Counted from the first letter of the stretch, positions 1 through 9,732 are shown. The stretch is 64,000 nt of DNA from an uncultured Lachnospiraceae bacterium (GCA_910586755.1 CAJUJM010000061.1:1-64000), one strand, 5' to 3'. Numbers and translations: made by a program. Notes: generated by a model not told the origin, from the letters alone.

Positions 1-1383
1 CATATCAGCTCTTTTGCGGTTTGCAAATTTATCATCATCCAGAAGACTATCAATATCTTTTTCCAAACTCTTTTTGTTTCTCTCCAAAGACTTTAATTTC
101 TTGTCATAGGAAGCAAGTTCATTTTCAATTTCTGTAACATCAATAGATTTCCCTATCTTCATTTTTACATATTCAACAAACTTTTCATTGTGTACTAACC
201 GCTTTGTATACTCTACGACTTCCTTTTCTATTCGTTCAGATGATATTCCGTTCCTATGGCATTCGCCATATGTACCTGAACGATTGTAGTGACCGCAAAT
301 ATAGCTCCTTGTCTCCATTTTTGGTGCATCAGGATTCTTTTTCTTATTAACCCAACGATTATAGCTTATAACCATACCCGAACCGCATTCAGGACATTTC
401 AACAAGCCCGACAATAAATGTTTTGGAACTTGTCCTATTTGCCTGTTTCCCCTACAAGACCTGCTTTTTCGCTTCTGCTGTGCCATATCAAACACTTCTT
501 TAGTCACAATAGGTTCATGTGCCTGTTCATCAGACCAGATATAATTTTCTTCATCCTGTTTTCGTAATTTGTATTCCATTTCTCCTGTGTTCTCATTAAT
601 ACATTCCACAGTCCTTCTTCTGCCAAAAACAATATAGCCTGTATACACGGGATTATCCAAAATGCTCTTGATTGTATGTGTGCTCCAATCGGTAAATTGA
701 AAATCTTCTTTGTTTTTTGGCACAGGTTTTTTGATTCCATTCTTATTGAGATAGTCAACAACCCCTTTGATTCCGATATTCTCATGCACATATTTATCAA
801 AAATTGTTTCGACTATATAAGAATATTCATTTTTTACGAGCCTTTCGCTTTTAAGATCGTAACCAAGCGGAGCGAAACCACCGCACCATCCACCCTGTCT
901 GCTCTTTTCTTCTCTTCCCAACATTGTCTGTACCACAATGTTTTCTCTTTCCATCTCTGCCACTGTTCCTAATATGGTAATCATCAGGCCACCCATATTA
1001 TTTGAAGAATCAATTCCTTCTTCCTTTGTAAGAAGATTGATTCCATATTTATTCAGGATATTCAGGGAATTTAAAATATCCCTTGTATTTCTTCCGAAAC
1101 GAGATAATTTGTACACAAGAATATAACCTACTTCAGAATCTTGTTTTGTTACATCAGACATCATTCGTTGAAATTCATCTCTGCCCTCAATAGATTTACC
1201 TGATTTTCCTTCTTCTACATAAATTTCTGCAACTTCCAGTCCCTTTGCTTTAGCATATTCTATCAGTTCTCTTTTTTGTCCATCAAGCGAAAAGCCTTGA
1301 ACTTGTCTCTCACTGCTAACCCTGATATAGATAACACATTTCTTCCGATTTACAAATAAATTGCTAAAATTCTTATTTTTCAT
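1..1383 (-). CDS. Large serine recombinase, C-terminus beyond window edge
   Basis: Site-specific recombinase of the resolvase/invertase superfamily that would integrate and excise the island. The frame is open for 461 codons from the ATG at 1383 to the left edge with no stop. Residues about 15-165 form the catalytic domain, with YIRVSSERQ carrying the probable nucleophile Ser23 and a LSRFGRN-type arginine motif. The recombinase domain follows (FAPLGYDL, about 170-270). A zinc-ribbon has paired cysteines in CPECGSG and CGHYN...GEC. The visible part ends in a Lys/Glu-rich coiled coil. The start overlaps the upstream small gene by 11 bases, suggesting translational coupling. The missing part is only the C-terminal tail. 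Confidence 0.93.
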   Translation of the reverse strand, partial: MKNKNFSNLFVNRKKCVIYIRVSSERQVQGFSLDGQKRELIEYAKAKGLEVAEIYVEEGKSGKSIEGRDEFQRMMSDVTKQDSEVGYILVYKLSRFGRNTRDILNSLNILNKYGINLLTKEEGIDSSNNMGGLMITILGTVAEMERENIVVQTMLGREEKSRQGGWCGGFAPLGYDLKSERLVKNEYSYIVETIFDKYVHENIGIKGVVDYLNKNGIKKPVPKNKEDFQFTDWSTHTIKSILDNPVYTGYIVFGRRRTVECINENTGEMEYKLRKQDEENYIWSDEQAHEPIVTKEVFDMAQQKRKSRSCRGNRQIGQVPKHLLSGLLKCPECGSGMVISYNRWVNKKKNPDAPKMETRSYICGHYNRSGTYGECHRNGISSERIEKEVVEYTKRLVHNEKFVEYVKMKIGKSIDVTEIENELASYDKKLKSLERNKKSLEKDIDSLLDDDKFANRKRADM

Positions 1384-1666
1384 ACTGTATCCACCTTTCT
1401 CTGAAAATATATGTATAGGCAGAAATCAAGCAATCAAAGCAACACAGTTTACTTTTTTTATGTTTTGCAGACAGGGGTACAACCCACTGCCTGCCCGACC
1501 TAAAATTTACTGCATACTTCACTAAAATATCTGACAAAACATCAATGTACTGATTGAAATTCACTTCTATAATGTTTTTGCTTTCTTCGTCTACCACAGG
1601 GAACTCAATCAATGTATTTCCGTCTTGTTTTGTCCTGTACTGCCTGATTGTCTTAACTTCTGCCAT
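1373..1666 (-). CDS. Small protein coupled to the serine recombinase
   Basis: A 97-residue protein beginning MAEVKTIRQY. The ATG at 1666 is chosen because AAAGGAG lies just upstream; a longer reading exists but has no ribosome-binding site. It overlaps the recombinase start, so the two are probably co-translated. The C-terminal half is basic and has two close cysteines (KLCCFDC). I do not recognise the family. Position directly before a large serine recombinase suggests an accessory or directionality role, which is inference only. Confidence 0.7.
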   Translation of the reverse strand: MAEVKTIRQYRTKQDGNTLIEFPVVDEESKNIIEVNFNQYIDVLSDILVKYAVNFRSGRQWVVPLSAKHKKSKLCCFDCLISAYTYIFRERWIQYEK

Positions 1667-1807
1667 AACACTTTCTCCTTTCTCACAACCTGAAATAGCC
1701 ATATACTGTGTATTTCTAAGTGCTATTATAGCGCAGTATGAAAGCGGATGCAGCCGAAAATCCATGATTTTCACACGCATTTGAGGGTGATTTTTATATC
1801 AAAGAAC

Positions 1808-1842
1808 AAAAGAAAAGAACCAAGATTGTTAGTCTTGATTCT
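1808..1842 (-). terminator. Rho-independent terminator of the defence operon
   Basis: On the minus strand a 10-bp stem (AGAATCAAGA with TCTTGGTTCT, one G-U pair) with a 7-base loop is followed by a T-rich run. It starts 9 bases after the CD-NTase stop codon, so it probably ends the whole leftward defence operon. Confidence 0.75.
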
Positions 1843-1850
1843 CTGTATTC

Positions 1851-3236
1851 TTAGGAATGTCCGATTGGAACATTTATATGTTCAATAGCCACACATTCTC
1901 CATTCTTAATAATATAACATTCAACATAATGTGGTCCATAAAATTTTGCTGTTTCATGTTTATGCTTATAATACTTTTTTTCAATTTGTCCCCTAATATC
2001 ATTTCGCTTCTCTGCTTCCGCTCCAACATTTCTCACCTTCCACCATACACTATATGGTTCAGGAACATTTGTAGAAATAACATCAAAGTCTATGGAGAAT
2101 CCATGTGGCAAAAATCTATTAAATATAGGATGATTTTCAAAAAAACTATTTAGAGATTGGAGCGGAAATCCCTTCGCTTCTACTTTACAATCAACTTTTA
2201 CATAGTATTGTTCACAAATATTACATACTTCATTTTCAATAAATTCTTCTGTATCTGTATAACTCAAATATGACTTTCTCAAAGCAAAACTTTCTGAAAT
2301 AACACTTTCATTCGTCCAGAAATCATGTTCAAAAAAACTATGCCATGCATCAATAGCACTTTTTCTATCGCATTCTTCATCAAATAGAACATCTAATTTA
2401 TCTAATTCTGTTTGAAGTCTTGTTTTCCAATTATTCATTTTAGTCCTATGCTTATCTGTTGTAAGTAATGGCAATGAAGTATCTGTTGGATTATAAACTT
2501 CTATACTATTTTCTAATCTGCTTTTAATTCCATGCATCGTATAATAAAATATCTCATCTAATCTATCATAAGATGTCTGAATCTTCTCATCACAAAGTAC
2601 TGTCTGCAATAACCCACCAGGCATATTTACCCAGGAATCTCTTGACTTGCAAAACATCTTTGATAATCGAATAACTTTTCTTAACTCTTGCCCTTTTTGT
2701 TCTATTTCTTGTGAAAACCATTCGTTAATTGCTGCTGGATTTCTTGAAGTCCAAGAGCTGCCTGCATGTTCATATGTATATTCAGTACTGCCAGCTTCTT
2801 TAAATCTTCGATATACTGCAAAGTCTATATGATATCCATCAGCATATGTAACTCTAACACAATTAGTCAATGTTTCAGGTTCAACATTAAATTGTGAACA
2901 TTTCTTTTTCAATGCATCTCTTACAATATTTCTTGCCGCTCTTGAACCTAAATAATCTTCATTATCTTTCAAATTATCTTTTTCAAAAATAATGGCTACA
3001 TCTATATCATAATCTTTATTATCATTTTGAACCACTGTATGCATTGCCATACTTCCCTGTACTCTTGTTTCTGCAATTTTATATGTTGTATTATTATCCT
3101 GATTGTATTCTTTTAATCCATCTTTCAATCTTTTTATATTTATGTTCTTCTTGTTTCTCAAATCATTCTGTTCTTTATTTGGCAATACAACATAATCATT
3201 ATAGAACTTTTCAAATTCTTTTGACAAATCATACAT
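1851..3236 (-). CDS. CD-NTase, CBASS cyclic oligonucleotide synthase
   Basis: Nucleotidyltransferase of the cGAS/DncV-like superfamily that would make a cyclic nucleotide second messenger on phage infection. The catalytic core is visible: Gly61-Ser62, the acidic pair Asp77 and Asp79 in YDIDVAIIFE, and a third acid, Asp138, in HIDFAVY. Residues about 355-461 match the C-terminal AGS-C sensor domain of this superfamily (YSVWWKVRNVG, GPHYVECY, EHINVPIG). At 461 residues it has family-typical length. It lies 13 bases after the SAVED effector gene, which makes a cyclase-effector pair. No Cap2/Cap3 (E1/JAB) or HORMA/TRIP13 gene is present, so this fits the minimal type I CBASS layout. The nucleotide made cannot be read from sequence. 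Confidence 0.9.
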   Translation of the reverse strand: MYDLSKEFEKFYNDYVVLPNKEQNDLRNKKNINIKRLKDGLKEYNQDNNTTYKIAETRVQGSMAMHTVVQNDNKDYDIDVAIIFEKDNLKDNEDYLGSRAARNIVRDALKKKCSQFNVEPETLTNCVRVTYADGYHIDFAVYRRFKEAGSTEYTYEHAGSSWTSRNPAAINEWFSQEIEQKGQELRKVIRLSKMFCKSRDSWVNMPGGLLQTVLCDEKIQTSYDRLDEIFYYTMHGIKSRLENSIEVYNPTDTSLPLLTTDKHRTKMNNWKTRLQTELDKLDVLFDEECDRKSAIDAWHSFFEHDFWTNESVISESFALRKSYLSYTDTEEFIENEVCNICEQYYVKVDCKVEAKGFPLQSLNSFFENHPIFNRFLPHGFSIDFDVISTNVPEPYSVWWKVRNVGAEAEKRNDIRGQIEKKYYKHKHETAKFYGPHYVECYIIKNGECVAIEHINVPIGHS

Positions 3237-3249
3237 ATATATATTCCCC

Positions 3250-4365
3250 CTAATTTTTAACTAATTTACCATGTTCATCATTTAATGTATTTTCGGTTAA
3301 AATAATGCCAAATGGATATTTCTTATTTCCTTGAGCAACATAATGGTATGCAATAATTTGTTTCAGCCTATTATTGTTTAATGCTATTGCCTTTCCAATT
3401 TCCACCGACATACAACTTGGTATAGAAGAAATTAAATGTATTCTATTCAATGCGCCATACTTAACTCCTATGTCTTCTAAACTACATATAATTTGCTTTT
3501 TATATTCATTTAATTGCTTCTTTGATCTTATTATATTATCATCTGGATGAGGCAAATATATTTCTATAACATCTATATTCCCAAACTCCTTCATTTGATT
3601 TTTATTTATTTTCCTTGTAATAGATATTGCTACAAGAACATCTTTTGAATCTAATTTAGGTACTTGTGGATAGTCAACTAATAAAGATTCATAGTTATCT
3701 CCTTTGGTCTTTTCCATCACCTCATAATAGCGATTTTTACCTCTTTCATATTCAAAATACCTCTCTAACTTGCTATCTGCTAAATATGTTCCTGCTAACA
3801 TTGTATATGGGATTGGTGCCATTCCTGTAAAACAACTTCTAAAATCTTTACTTCTATTTTTAAATTTTAAACAGTCATTTTTTATTTTGTTTACAATCAT
3901 ATTATTTGATTTCTCACTAATTACATCATTTATAATTCCACTTTTAAACACATCAACAAAATCAATGATTATCTCCTTAACTTTAAAATCGTTTAGTTTC
4001 AAATCTCGAACATTTTGTTCTTCACTTATTTCAAATTGCGAAAATAGACCAAACATATTTAAGATAAAAATTCTATCTTTAATATAAAACAAGAGGAAAA
4101 CTCCTAAAGCAATAAACATTATTCCAATTATCAAACTCCAAATATTAACTGCTTCTGTGGACCACTGTTCCCCTAACGATCTCCCAAACAAATTCATTAA
4201 ATTATCTAATGTGCTTGGAAAAGATGATGACACTAATCCCATTCCCGCAGAAATAAATCCTCCTGACAAAGTATTTTCAGAATTTACATTTAGAAACTTT
4301 GATATAAATTCTCCAATTAATACAAATAGTATCATGACTACAATTATAATAGTAATATAATTCAT
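3250..4365 (-). CDS. Membrane-anchored SAVED-domain CBASS effector
   Basis: Probable effector of the adjacent CD-NTase. The start at 4365 is chosen because AAGGAG sits 5 bases upstream; a GTG five codons earlier lacks a site. Two hydrophobic segments lie near residues 2-20 and 75-97, followed by a cytoplasmic region of about 270 residues. The last 90 residues carry features of SAVED domains (HLISSIPSCMSVEIGKA, IAYHYV, YPFGIIL), which bind cyclic oligonucleotides. Known 2TM-SAVED effectors are thought to disrupt the inner membrane on ligand binding; that role here is inferred. There is no nuclease domain, unlike Cap4. Confidence 0.8.
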   Translation of the reverse strand: MNYITIIIVVMILFVLIGEFISKFLNVNSENTLSGGFISAGMGLVSSSFPSTLDNLMNLFGRSLGEQWSTEAVNIWSLIIGIMFIALGVFLLFYIKDRIFILNMFGLFSQFEISEEQNVRDLKLNDFKVKEIIIDFVDVFKSGIINDVISEKSNNMIVNKIKNDCLKFKNRSKDFRSCFTGMAPIPYTMLAGTYLADSKLERYFEYERGKNRYYEVMEKTKGDNYESLLVDYPQVPKLDSKDVLVAISITRKINKNQMKEFGNIDVIEIYLPHPDDNIIRSKKQLNEYKKQIICSLEDIGVKYGALNRIHLISSIPSCMSVEIGKAIALNNNRLKQIIAYHYVAQGNKKYPFGIILTENTLNDEHGKLVKN

Positions 4366-4388
4366 AATTTCTCCTTTCACACCAAATC

Positions 4389-4414
4389 CAGAGCCAAGAA
4401 AAATCTTGACTCTG
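4389..4414 (-). other. Stem-loop between hsdR and the CBASS genes
   Basis: On the minus strand 11 pairs (CAGAGTCAAGA with TCTTGGCTCTG, one G-U) close a four-base T loop. No T-run follows the stem, so it is not a standard terminator. It lies 10 bases after the hsdR stop and 24 bases before the effector start. It could be a processing site, a stabilising 3' hairpin or a weak attenuator. Confidence 0.55.
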
Positions 4415-4423
4415 ATTATACAA

Positions 4424-7400
4424 TTATCTATTTCTCAAATCTTTATAGGCTTCTTTTGCAATGGATTCCATTACTGATTCATAGAAAGCCTTATCTTCAA
4501 ACAATTTAGAAAATGCTTTCATCTGCTCCATATAACAATCCTGTGCTACCTGTTTGAAAATCTCAGGAAAGATTGACTGATTAAATACTTCTTCATCATT
4601 CTTCTTTGCCTGCATTTTCAGCTTCTTATTATCTTTCACGCATTTAAAGAAAATGGTTTCTACAATTACTCTATCACTGTCAGTAAAAATACCCTGAAAT
4701 CTCTCATTGATTTTGCCAATAATGTTCTCCAATAGTTCATCTTCATCTATACCTTTTCCAGATGTTTTTAATGTTTTAGGATTCTCTAATGTAGAAGTTT
4801 CCACCGTTGGATTCAAAGAAATATCTCCCTTGAATGTCTGTTCCAATTTGTAAAACTCCAATTTCAGTTTATCTTCCAAATCCACAGATTTTGCATCTAC
4901 TGCTGGTGGCAACATCTTTTCCAAATACTGTGTGAAATTGAATTCTTTCTGTAAAGAAACATCGAACATTCTGGAAATCTGAGTGATATAGGAATACCAT
5001 TTATTAAAGTTATGGATTGTCTTCTTGTAATCAAATCTTTTATCTTCCGATAATGCTTTATATCTGTTTACAATAGGAGTCAGCACACTTGCCATTTTGC
5101 CCAAATCAGTATCATTTTGTGGAGACTTTTTAAAAAGAATCTTCAACAGCTTCTCTATATCATCATCATTATACAACCCATAACTTCTGAGCATTGTTCT
5201 GGTATCATAAATCAGATTCACATTGATCTCCTGATCCAGTTCTGTACACTCAAAATATGGTTCAAATGCTTCCTTTATTTCTTCTGCAGTATTTACAAAG
5301 TCTAAAACAAAGGTATCTGTTTTTCCTGCACAAGTTCTGTTAAGTCTTGATAAGGTTTGTACTGCTTTTACACCTTTCAGCTTTTTATCCACGAACATAG
5401 TATGTAACAGGGGCTCATCAAAACCTGTTTGGTACTTTTCTGCAACAATCAGCATAGAATACTCATCTTTATTGAATTCAGCAGGTAGCTGAGTATCTTT
5501 TATGGTTGTACCATCTTTTCTTTTATTCAGACCTTCCTCTGTATACTCTTCTTCTCCATCTTTCACAACACCAGAAAAGGCAACCAAAATCTCAAGGTCA
5601 TCGTAACCTTTCAATTCCAAATATCGTTTAAATTCATGGTAATACCTGATGGCATGTAATCTTGATGCAGTAACCACCATTGCTTTTGCATTGCCATTAA
5701 TTTTATTCTTCGTAACACTTCTGAAAGTTTCAATAATAATTGCTGTTTTCTGTTGAAGATTGTGCGGATGCAACGATTCATAACGTTGAATTGCCTTTAA
5801 TGCCTGTGTAGCAGGAACTTCTGGATTGCCTGGGGTATTTTTAGCAATCTTATAACAATTCTTGTATGTCATATAGTTTTTCAAAACATCAAGAATAAAT
5901 CCCTCTTCAATGGCCTGCTTCATACTGTATATATGAAATGCTCTAAATTTACCATTAGTAAGTTTTTCTCCAAACAATTCCAATGTTGATTCTTTGGGGG
6001 TTGCGGTAAAAGCAAAGAAAGAGAGATTTTTATGTTTGCCATGTGTAAGCATCTGCTCCACCAGCTTATCCTCATCATCTTTGATTTCCTCTTCCTCTTT
6101 GCCTTCTATTTCAGCAAATTCCTTTAATGCTTCTTCTGTATCGGCAAGAGCAGCTTTCAGTTTTTGAGCAGATCTTCCAGACTGTGAATTATGTGCTTCA
6201 TCTACAATAACAGCAAATCTTCTATCAGTGGTAGCTTTGACTTCCTCATAGATATGGGGGAACTTTTGTAATGTAGTAATAATAATCTTCTTTCCATCGT
6301 TAATAGCATCCCTCAAATCAGAAGAATGTTTTTCATCATCTATTTTCTCAACAGTTCCTTTGATATGGTCAAACCCAAAGATTGTATTCTGTGTCTGCCT
6401 GTCCAAAACAGTCCTATCATTTACAACAATAACAGAGGTAAAAACAGGTTTATCATTTTTATCATGTAACTCTGACAATTCGTAAGCAAGCCAAGCAATA
6501 GAGTTACTCTTTCCCGATCCTGCACTGTGCTGAATCAGATAATTCTTTCCAGAACCATTCTGCTTTACATCTGCAATTAGTTTCGTAACAACATCTAATT
6601 GGTGATATCTTGGGAAAATAAGTTTAATACTTTTCTTTTTAGTCTCTACTCCATTTTTATAAACGATTCTTTCATCTTCAACTCTTTGTATAAATTTATG
6701 TATCAGTTCAAGCAGATTGTCTTTTGTCAGTACCTCTTCCCAAAGGTAGGATGTAGTATATCCATCTGGATTTTCTGGATTGCCCGCTCCACCTACTTCT
6801 CCTGCTCCATTGGAGCCCTGATTGAAAGGGAGAAAGAATGTTTCTTTTCCTGCTAACTTTGTAGTCATTGCGATTTCATTCAAATCAACCGCAAAATAAA
6901 CCAAAAATCTCTTATCAAACTGAAAACACAATTCTTTTGGGTTTCTGTCATACATAAACTGCTTCTTTGCATTGGCAATAGATTGTCCTGTCAACTGATT
7001 TTTAAGTTCCAATGCCACAACTGGAATGCCATTTACAGAAAGCACCATATCTATGCTATTTTCATTTTGAGTAGAATACTTAAACTGCCTCGTGCAAGTT
7101 ACAATATTGCTATTATAATCATCAATGACTTGCTGGCTCAAACTATTATTTTCTTTAAAAGCAACAATCTCAATCTTTGCCCCTCTGTCCTCAAAGCCAT
7201 GCCTTAGTACATGCAAAAGTCCAAAAGTATCTACACTCTCCTGAAATCTCTTATAGAACTTCTTTTCTGCATCTGTTCCGTAATTTCTTTCATATCTTTC
7301 CCATTGTTTAGGTTGTGTTTTCTTTATAAATGCAATCAATTTTGGTAAATCAATCGCTTTTTCTCTGTCATAGGTTTTTAGATTCCCTTTGGTGAAGCCG

Positions 7401-7459
7401 CCATGAGAGAGCATGTAACTTTCTAGGTCAGATTCAAATCTTTTCTCTTTTATATCCAT
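4424..7459 (-). CDS. hsdR: Type I restriction enzyme R subunit
   Basis: Motor and nuclease subunit of a type I restriction-modification complex; it translocates DNA with ATP and cleaves unmodified DNA. The protein has 1011 residues. The N-terminal nuclease shows Asp137 followed by Glu151-Leu-Lys153 (PD-ExK). Walker A AGSGKSN is at about 313-319 and DEAH at 420-423, with helicase motif III-like FAFTATP and a motif VI region (QTLSRLNR). The C-terminal part is helical and probably binds HsdM. Start ATG 7459. It is separated from hsdM and hsdS by two non-restriction genes, all in one direction with short gaps. Confidence 0.96.
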   Translation of the reverse strand: MDIKEKRFESDLESYMLSHGGFTKGNLKTYDREKAIDLPKLIAFIKKTQPKQWERYERNYGTDAEKKFYKRFQESVDTFGLLHVLRHGFEDRGAKIEIVAFKENNSLSQQVIDDYNSNIVTCTRQFKYSTQNENSIDMVLSVNGIPVVALELKNQLTGQSIANAKKQFMYDRNPKELCFQFDKRFLVYFAVDLNEIAMTTKLAGKETFFLPFNQGSNGAGEVGGAGNPENPDGYTTSYLWEEVLTKDNLLELIHKFIQRVEDERIVYKNGVETKKKSIKLIFPRYHQLDVVTKLIADVKQNGSGKNYLIQHSAGSGKSNSIAWLAYELSELHDKNDKPVFTSVIVVNDRTVLDRQTQNTIFGFDHIKGTVEKIDDEKHSSDLRDAINDGKKIIITTLQKFPHIYEEVKATTDRRFAVIVDEAHNSQSGRSAQKLKAALADTEEALKEFAEIEGKEEEEIKDDEDKLVEQMLTHGKHKNLSFFAFTATPKESTLELFGEKLTNGKFRAFHIYSMKQAIEEGFILDVLKNYMTYKNCYKIAKNTPGNPEVPATQALKAIQRYESLHPHNLQQKTAIIIETFRSVTKNKINGNAKAMVVTASRLHAIRYYHEFKRYLELKGYDDLEILVAFSGVVKDGEEEYTEEGLNKRKDGTTIKDTQLPAEFNKDEYSMLIVAEKYQTGFDEPLLHTMFVDKKLKGVKAVQTLSRLNRTCAGKTDTFVLDFVNTAEEIKEAFEPYFECTELDQEINVNLIYDTRTMLRSYGLYNDDDIEKLLKILFKKSPQNDTDLGKMASVLTPIVNRYKALSEDKRFDYKKTIHNFNKWYSYITQISRMFDVSLQKEFNFTQYLEKMLPPAVDAKSVDLEDKLKLEFYKLEQTFKGDISLNPTVETSTLENPKTLKTSGKGIDEDELLENIIGKINERFQGIFTDSDRVIVETIFFKCVKDNKKLKMQAKKNDEEVFNQSIFPEIFKQVAQDCYMEQMKAFSKLFEDKAFYESVMESIAKEAYKDLRNR

Positions 7460-7483
7460 AAAATGTTTCCTCTCTTTAATATG

Positions 7484-8251
7484 TCAATCAACTTTATTCA
7501 AATTTCTTTTTAAAAACTCATCTACATTACCACTATTGTATAAACCCAAATAACTACTGTTTATTGTTTCTCTATTTTGTGACCATTTAAATTTTTTAGG
7601 AGAATCTTTTTGTAAAGCATCTAAATATTGATTCAATATTCCCATCGCTTCTTTAGCGAACCCATCTAAAACATTTAGCACTTCATAAATATTTTTATTT
7701 GCATTTTCAACACCCATCACTTGTTTCATTTCCATTTCTGTATAAGCTATTTGAAAATATATGTATTGTTCCAGTTGATCTTTTAACTTTATAAATTTAT
7801 TTTGTGTAAAATCATTATGAACAAACATAAATTTATCTTTTTTCTTGAATATACAATAGTCTGTATTGGCTATTCCTCCAAGTCTACTTTGCATAGTTGG
7901 CATTCTATATGAAAATAAATTTTTAGGAACTATCAGATTTCTATTCTTTAGCAATTCATCAATATCTCTATGCGTATAATAATAATCACTATACAACATC
8001 ATCATGGTATTATATAGGAAACATTTTGTCGTATTTTTGTCTAAATAATACTTATAGATTTTTTCTGCAAGCACCACAACCACACCAGTACAAATCCCAC
8101 CAAACAATGTTAATGCTATGTTATTTGATAATACAAATGTGTTTAGTGCAATTATCCCTGTTTCAATATTAATATTTACACATATTGTTGCTATCAGGGT
8201 TAAAACAGCAATAGCCATTAGACGTTTTATAATTTTAATATTCGCACTCAT
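7484..8251 (-). CDS. Two-helix membrane protein of unknown function in hsd operon
   Basis: A 255-residue protein not recognised as a named family. Two hydrophobic segments lie at about residues 10-28 and 40-62, followed by a cytoplasmic region of about 190 residues rich in Tyr, Lys and Asn that is probably helical. No catalytic motif is evident. It sits 54 bases after the HEPN gene and 24 bases before hsdR, so it is co-transcribed with the defence genes. The position between a putative RNase toxin and HsdR suggests a regulator, membrane effector or partner of the HEPN protein, but this is inference. Confidence 0.75.
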   Translation of the reverse strand: MSANIKIIKRLMAIAVLTLIATICVNINIETGIIALNTFVLSNNIALTLFGGICTGVVVVLAEKIYKYYLDKNTTKCFLYNTMMMLYSDYYYTHRDIDELLKNRNLIVPKNLFSYRMPTMQSRLGGIANTDYCIFKKKDKFMFVHNDFTQNKFIKLKDQLEQYIYFQIAYTEMEMKQVMGVENANKNIYEVLNVLDGFAKEAMGILNQYLDALQKDSPKKFKWSQNRETINSSYLGLYNSGNVDEFLKRNLNKVD

Positions 8252-8305
8252 ATCAAACTCCTACTCTATCTCTTAATGCCTTGTATCATCCTAAAAATTG
8301 CTATT

Positions 8306-9661
8306 TTAAAACCTCATTCCAAATAATCTTTTTACTTGCTTAAGCATCGTATCATCATCAAGCCCATAAGAAGAAAGCTGTAATAAGTAAATTACCTTTT
8401 CAAGAAATATTACATCTAAAGCGGCAGTCTCCTCAAACTCTTTATCCAAATTACCATGTGCAAAATTATTTCTTTGATTTTGAATTCTTGATCCAATCTT
8501 AGTATAATCAAACTCTTCCTTGAGGTTATTTATATTGTATAAATATCGACCTATCTCGCTTAACAGAGCATCATAATCCTCCCCTATCTGAACTATTTTT
8601 TGCGACAAAGAATCTGATCCGACTAATTTCTGTAAAAATTTATACTGCTTCTTAATTTCACCAGTACTTTCTATAACTTTATTTTCTAATTCTTCCCTCA
8701 CTTTTTCCTGTGCTTTTAATGTTTTATCACTATGTCTCAATCCCTCTGGATATAAATTTTTAAACATCCACTCAACAGCCGCTGTTATCATAATAAATTT
8801 TGAATAATCAATTTTCAAAGAATCTTTATGTGAATCAGGTATATGTCTTAAATATAATTTTTCATTCTCGATATCTTGTAAGATTTTCCCTAGCTTTCCC
8901 TTTATTGCTTCATATGTAATATTTCTTTCTTTGATAATTTTTTCATTCTCTATTTCATCTCTTTCATCCATAAAAAGAATTTTCCCAACTTTTCTATATT
9001 TTTCGTGGGATTCTTGAGTATATAGCGCAATCTCACTAAAATTAATATTATTTCGATAACATAAAAATCCTAAAAATCTTTTCATAACATAACACAAATG
9101 CACTAAAAAATCATAATCATTACTCTCATCAACTAATAAATTAATAGATGAATATAAATTCAAAGGATGACAAGACTGAAAGTTGATTCCACGATATATT
9201 GCAAAATATATGCCAACTTCTTTATTTTCAACATTAAAATATTCCGTTGGAGATGTTGTTTCCTCAAAACTCTTTGTTTTACATGATGCAGTACCTTCTT
9301 CTGTGAATCCATAACTCTCTATCCCTTGAGCAATATTATATATATAATTAATTTCATCACCCATAAAAGACAGCTTACTTATCGTTGCATTCTTTTGAAA
9401 TTCAATATAATATTGAACTCTAATTCTTATTTGCGTATTTTTAACTCCTGCATTTCCTGGATATGTTTTAAACAGCACTTCATTTCCATTTTCAGCATTT
9501 ATCCCTTTTAAATAGTCGTCTTCAAAATTGGGCGGATTTGATAGCCAGCCTGAAACCATCCATCCTTTTCCCAGAGATTCAATCTCCTCCATATATAGCA
9601 TATCATCTTCCAATCTATAAATATATTTTTCATCTTTATAATCTATTGTTCCGTATAACAT
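8306..9661 (-). CDS. HEPN-domain putative RNase, ApeA-like layout
   Basis: A 451-residue protein with an N-terminal region of about 230 residues that looks beta-rich and a helical C-terminal domain containing Arg397-Asn-Asn-Phe-Ala-His402. This is the R-x4-H catalytic signature of HEPN ribonucleases. The same two-part layout occurs in the ApeA-type abortive-infection proteins; I see layout similarity, not proven homology. It lies 71 bases after hsdS and two genes before hsdR, the kind of place where PrrC and RloC anticodon nucleases sit in other type I operons. It may cleave cellular RNA when restriction fails. Start ATG 9661 has AAGGAG upstream. Confidence 0.75.
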   Translation of the reverse strand: MLYGTIDYKDEKYIYRLEDDMLYMEEIESLGKGWMVSGWLSNPPNFEDDYLKGINAENGNEVLFKTYPGNAGVKNTQIRIRVQYYIEFQKNATISKLSFMGDEINYIYNIAQGIESYGFTEEGTASCKTKSFEETTSPTEYFNVENKEVGIYFAIYRGINFQSCHPLNLYSSINLLVDESNDYDFLVHLCYVMKRFLGFLCYRNNINFSEIALYTQESHEKYRKVGKILFMDERDEIENEKIIKERNITYEAIKGKLGKILQDIENEKLYLRHIPDSHKDSLKIDYSKFIMITAAVEWMFKNLYPEGLRHSDKTLKAQEKVREELENKVIESTGEIKKQYKFLQKLVGSDSLSQKIVQIGEDYDALLSEIGRYLYNINNLKEEFDYTKIGSRIQNQRNNFAHGNLDKEFEETAALDVIFLEKVIYLLQLSSYGLDDDTMLKQVKRLFGMRF

Positions 9662-9732
9662 TTATTTTTCTTCTCCTTATAATATTTTCAAAAAGATTTA
9701 ATTTGATGTTTTTCATTGTATGCACTTTTATA

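Noticed and set aside
504..1126. Several ORFs of 60-100 codons on both strands inside the first recombinase
   Set aside because: They are shadows of the open recombinase frame, which runs off the left edge and has clear domain motifs.
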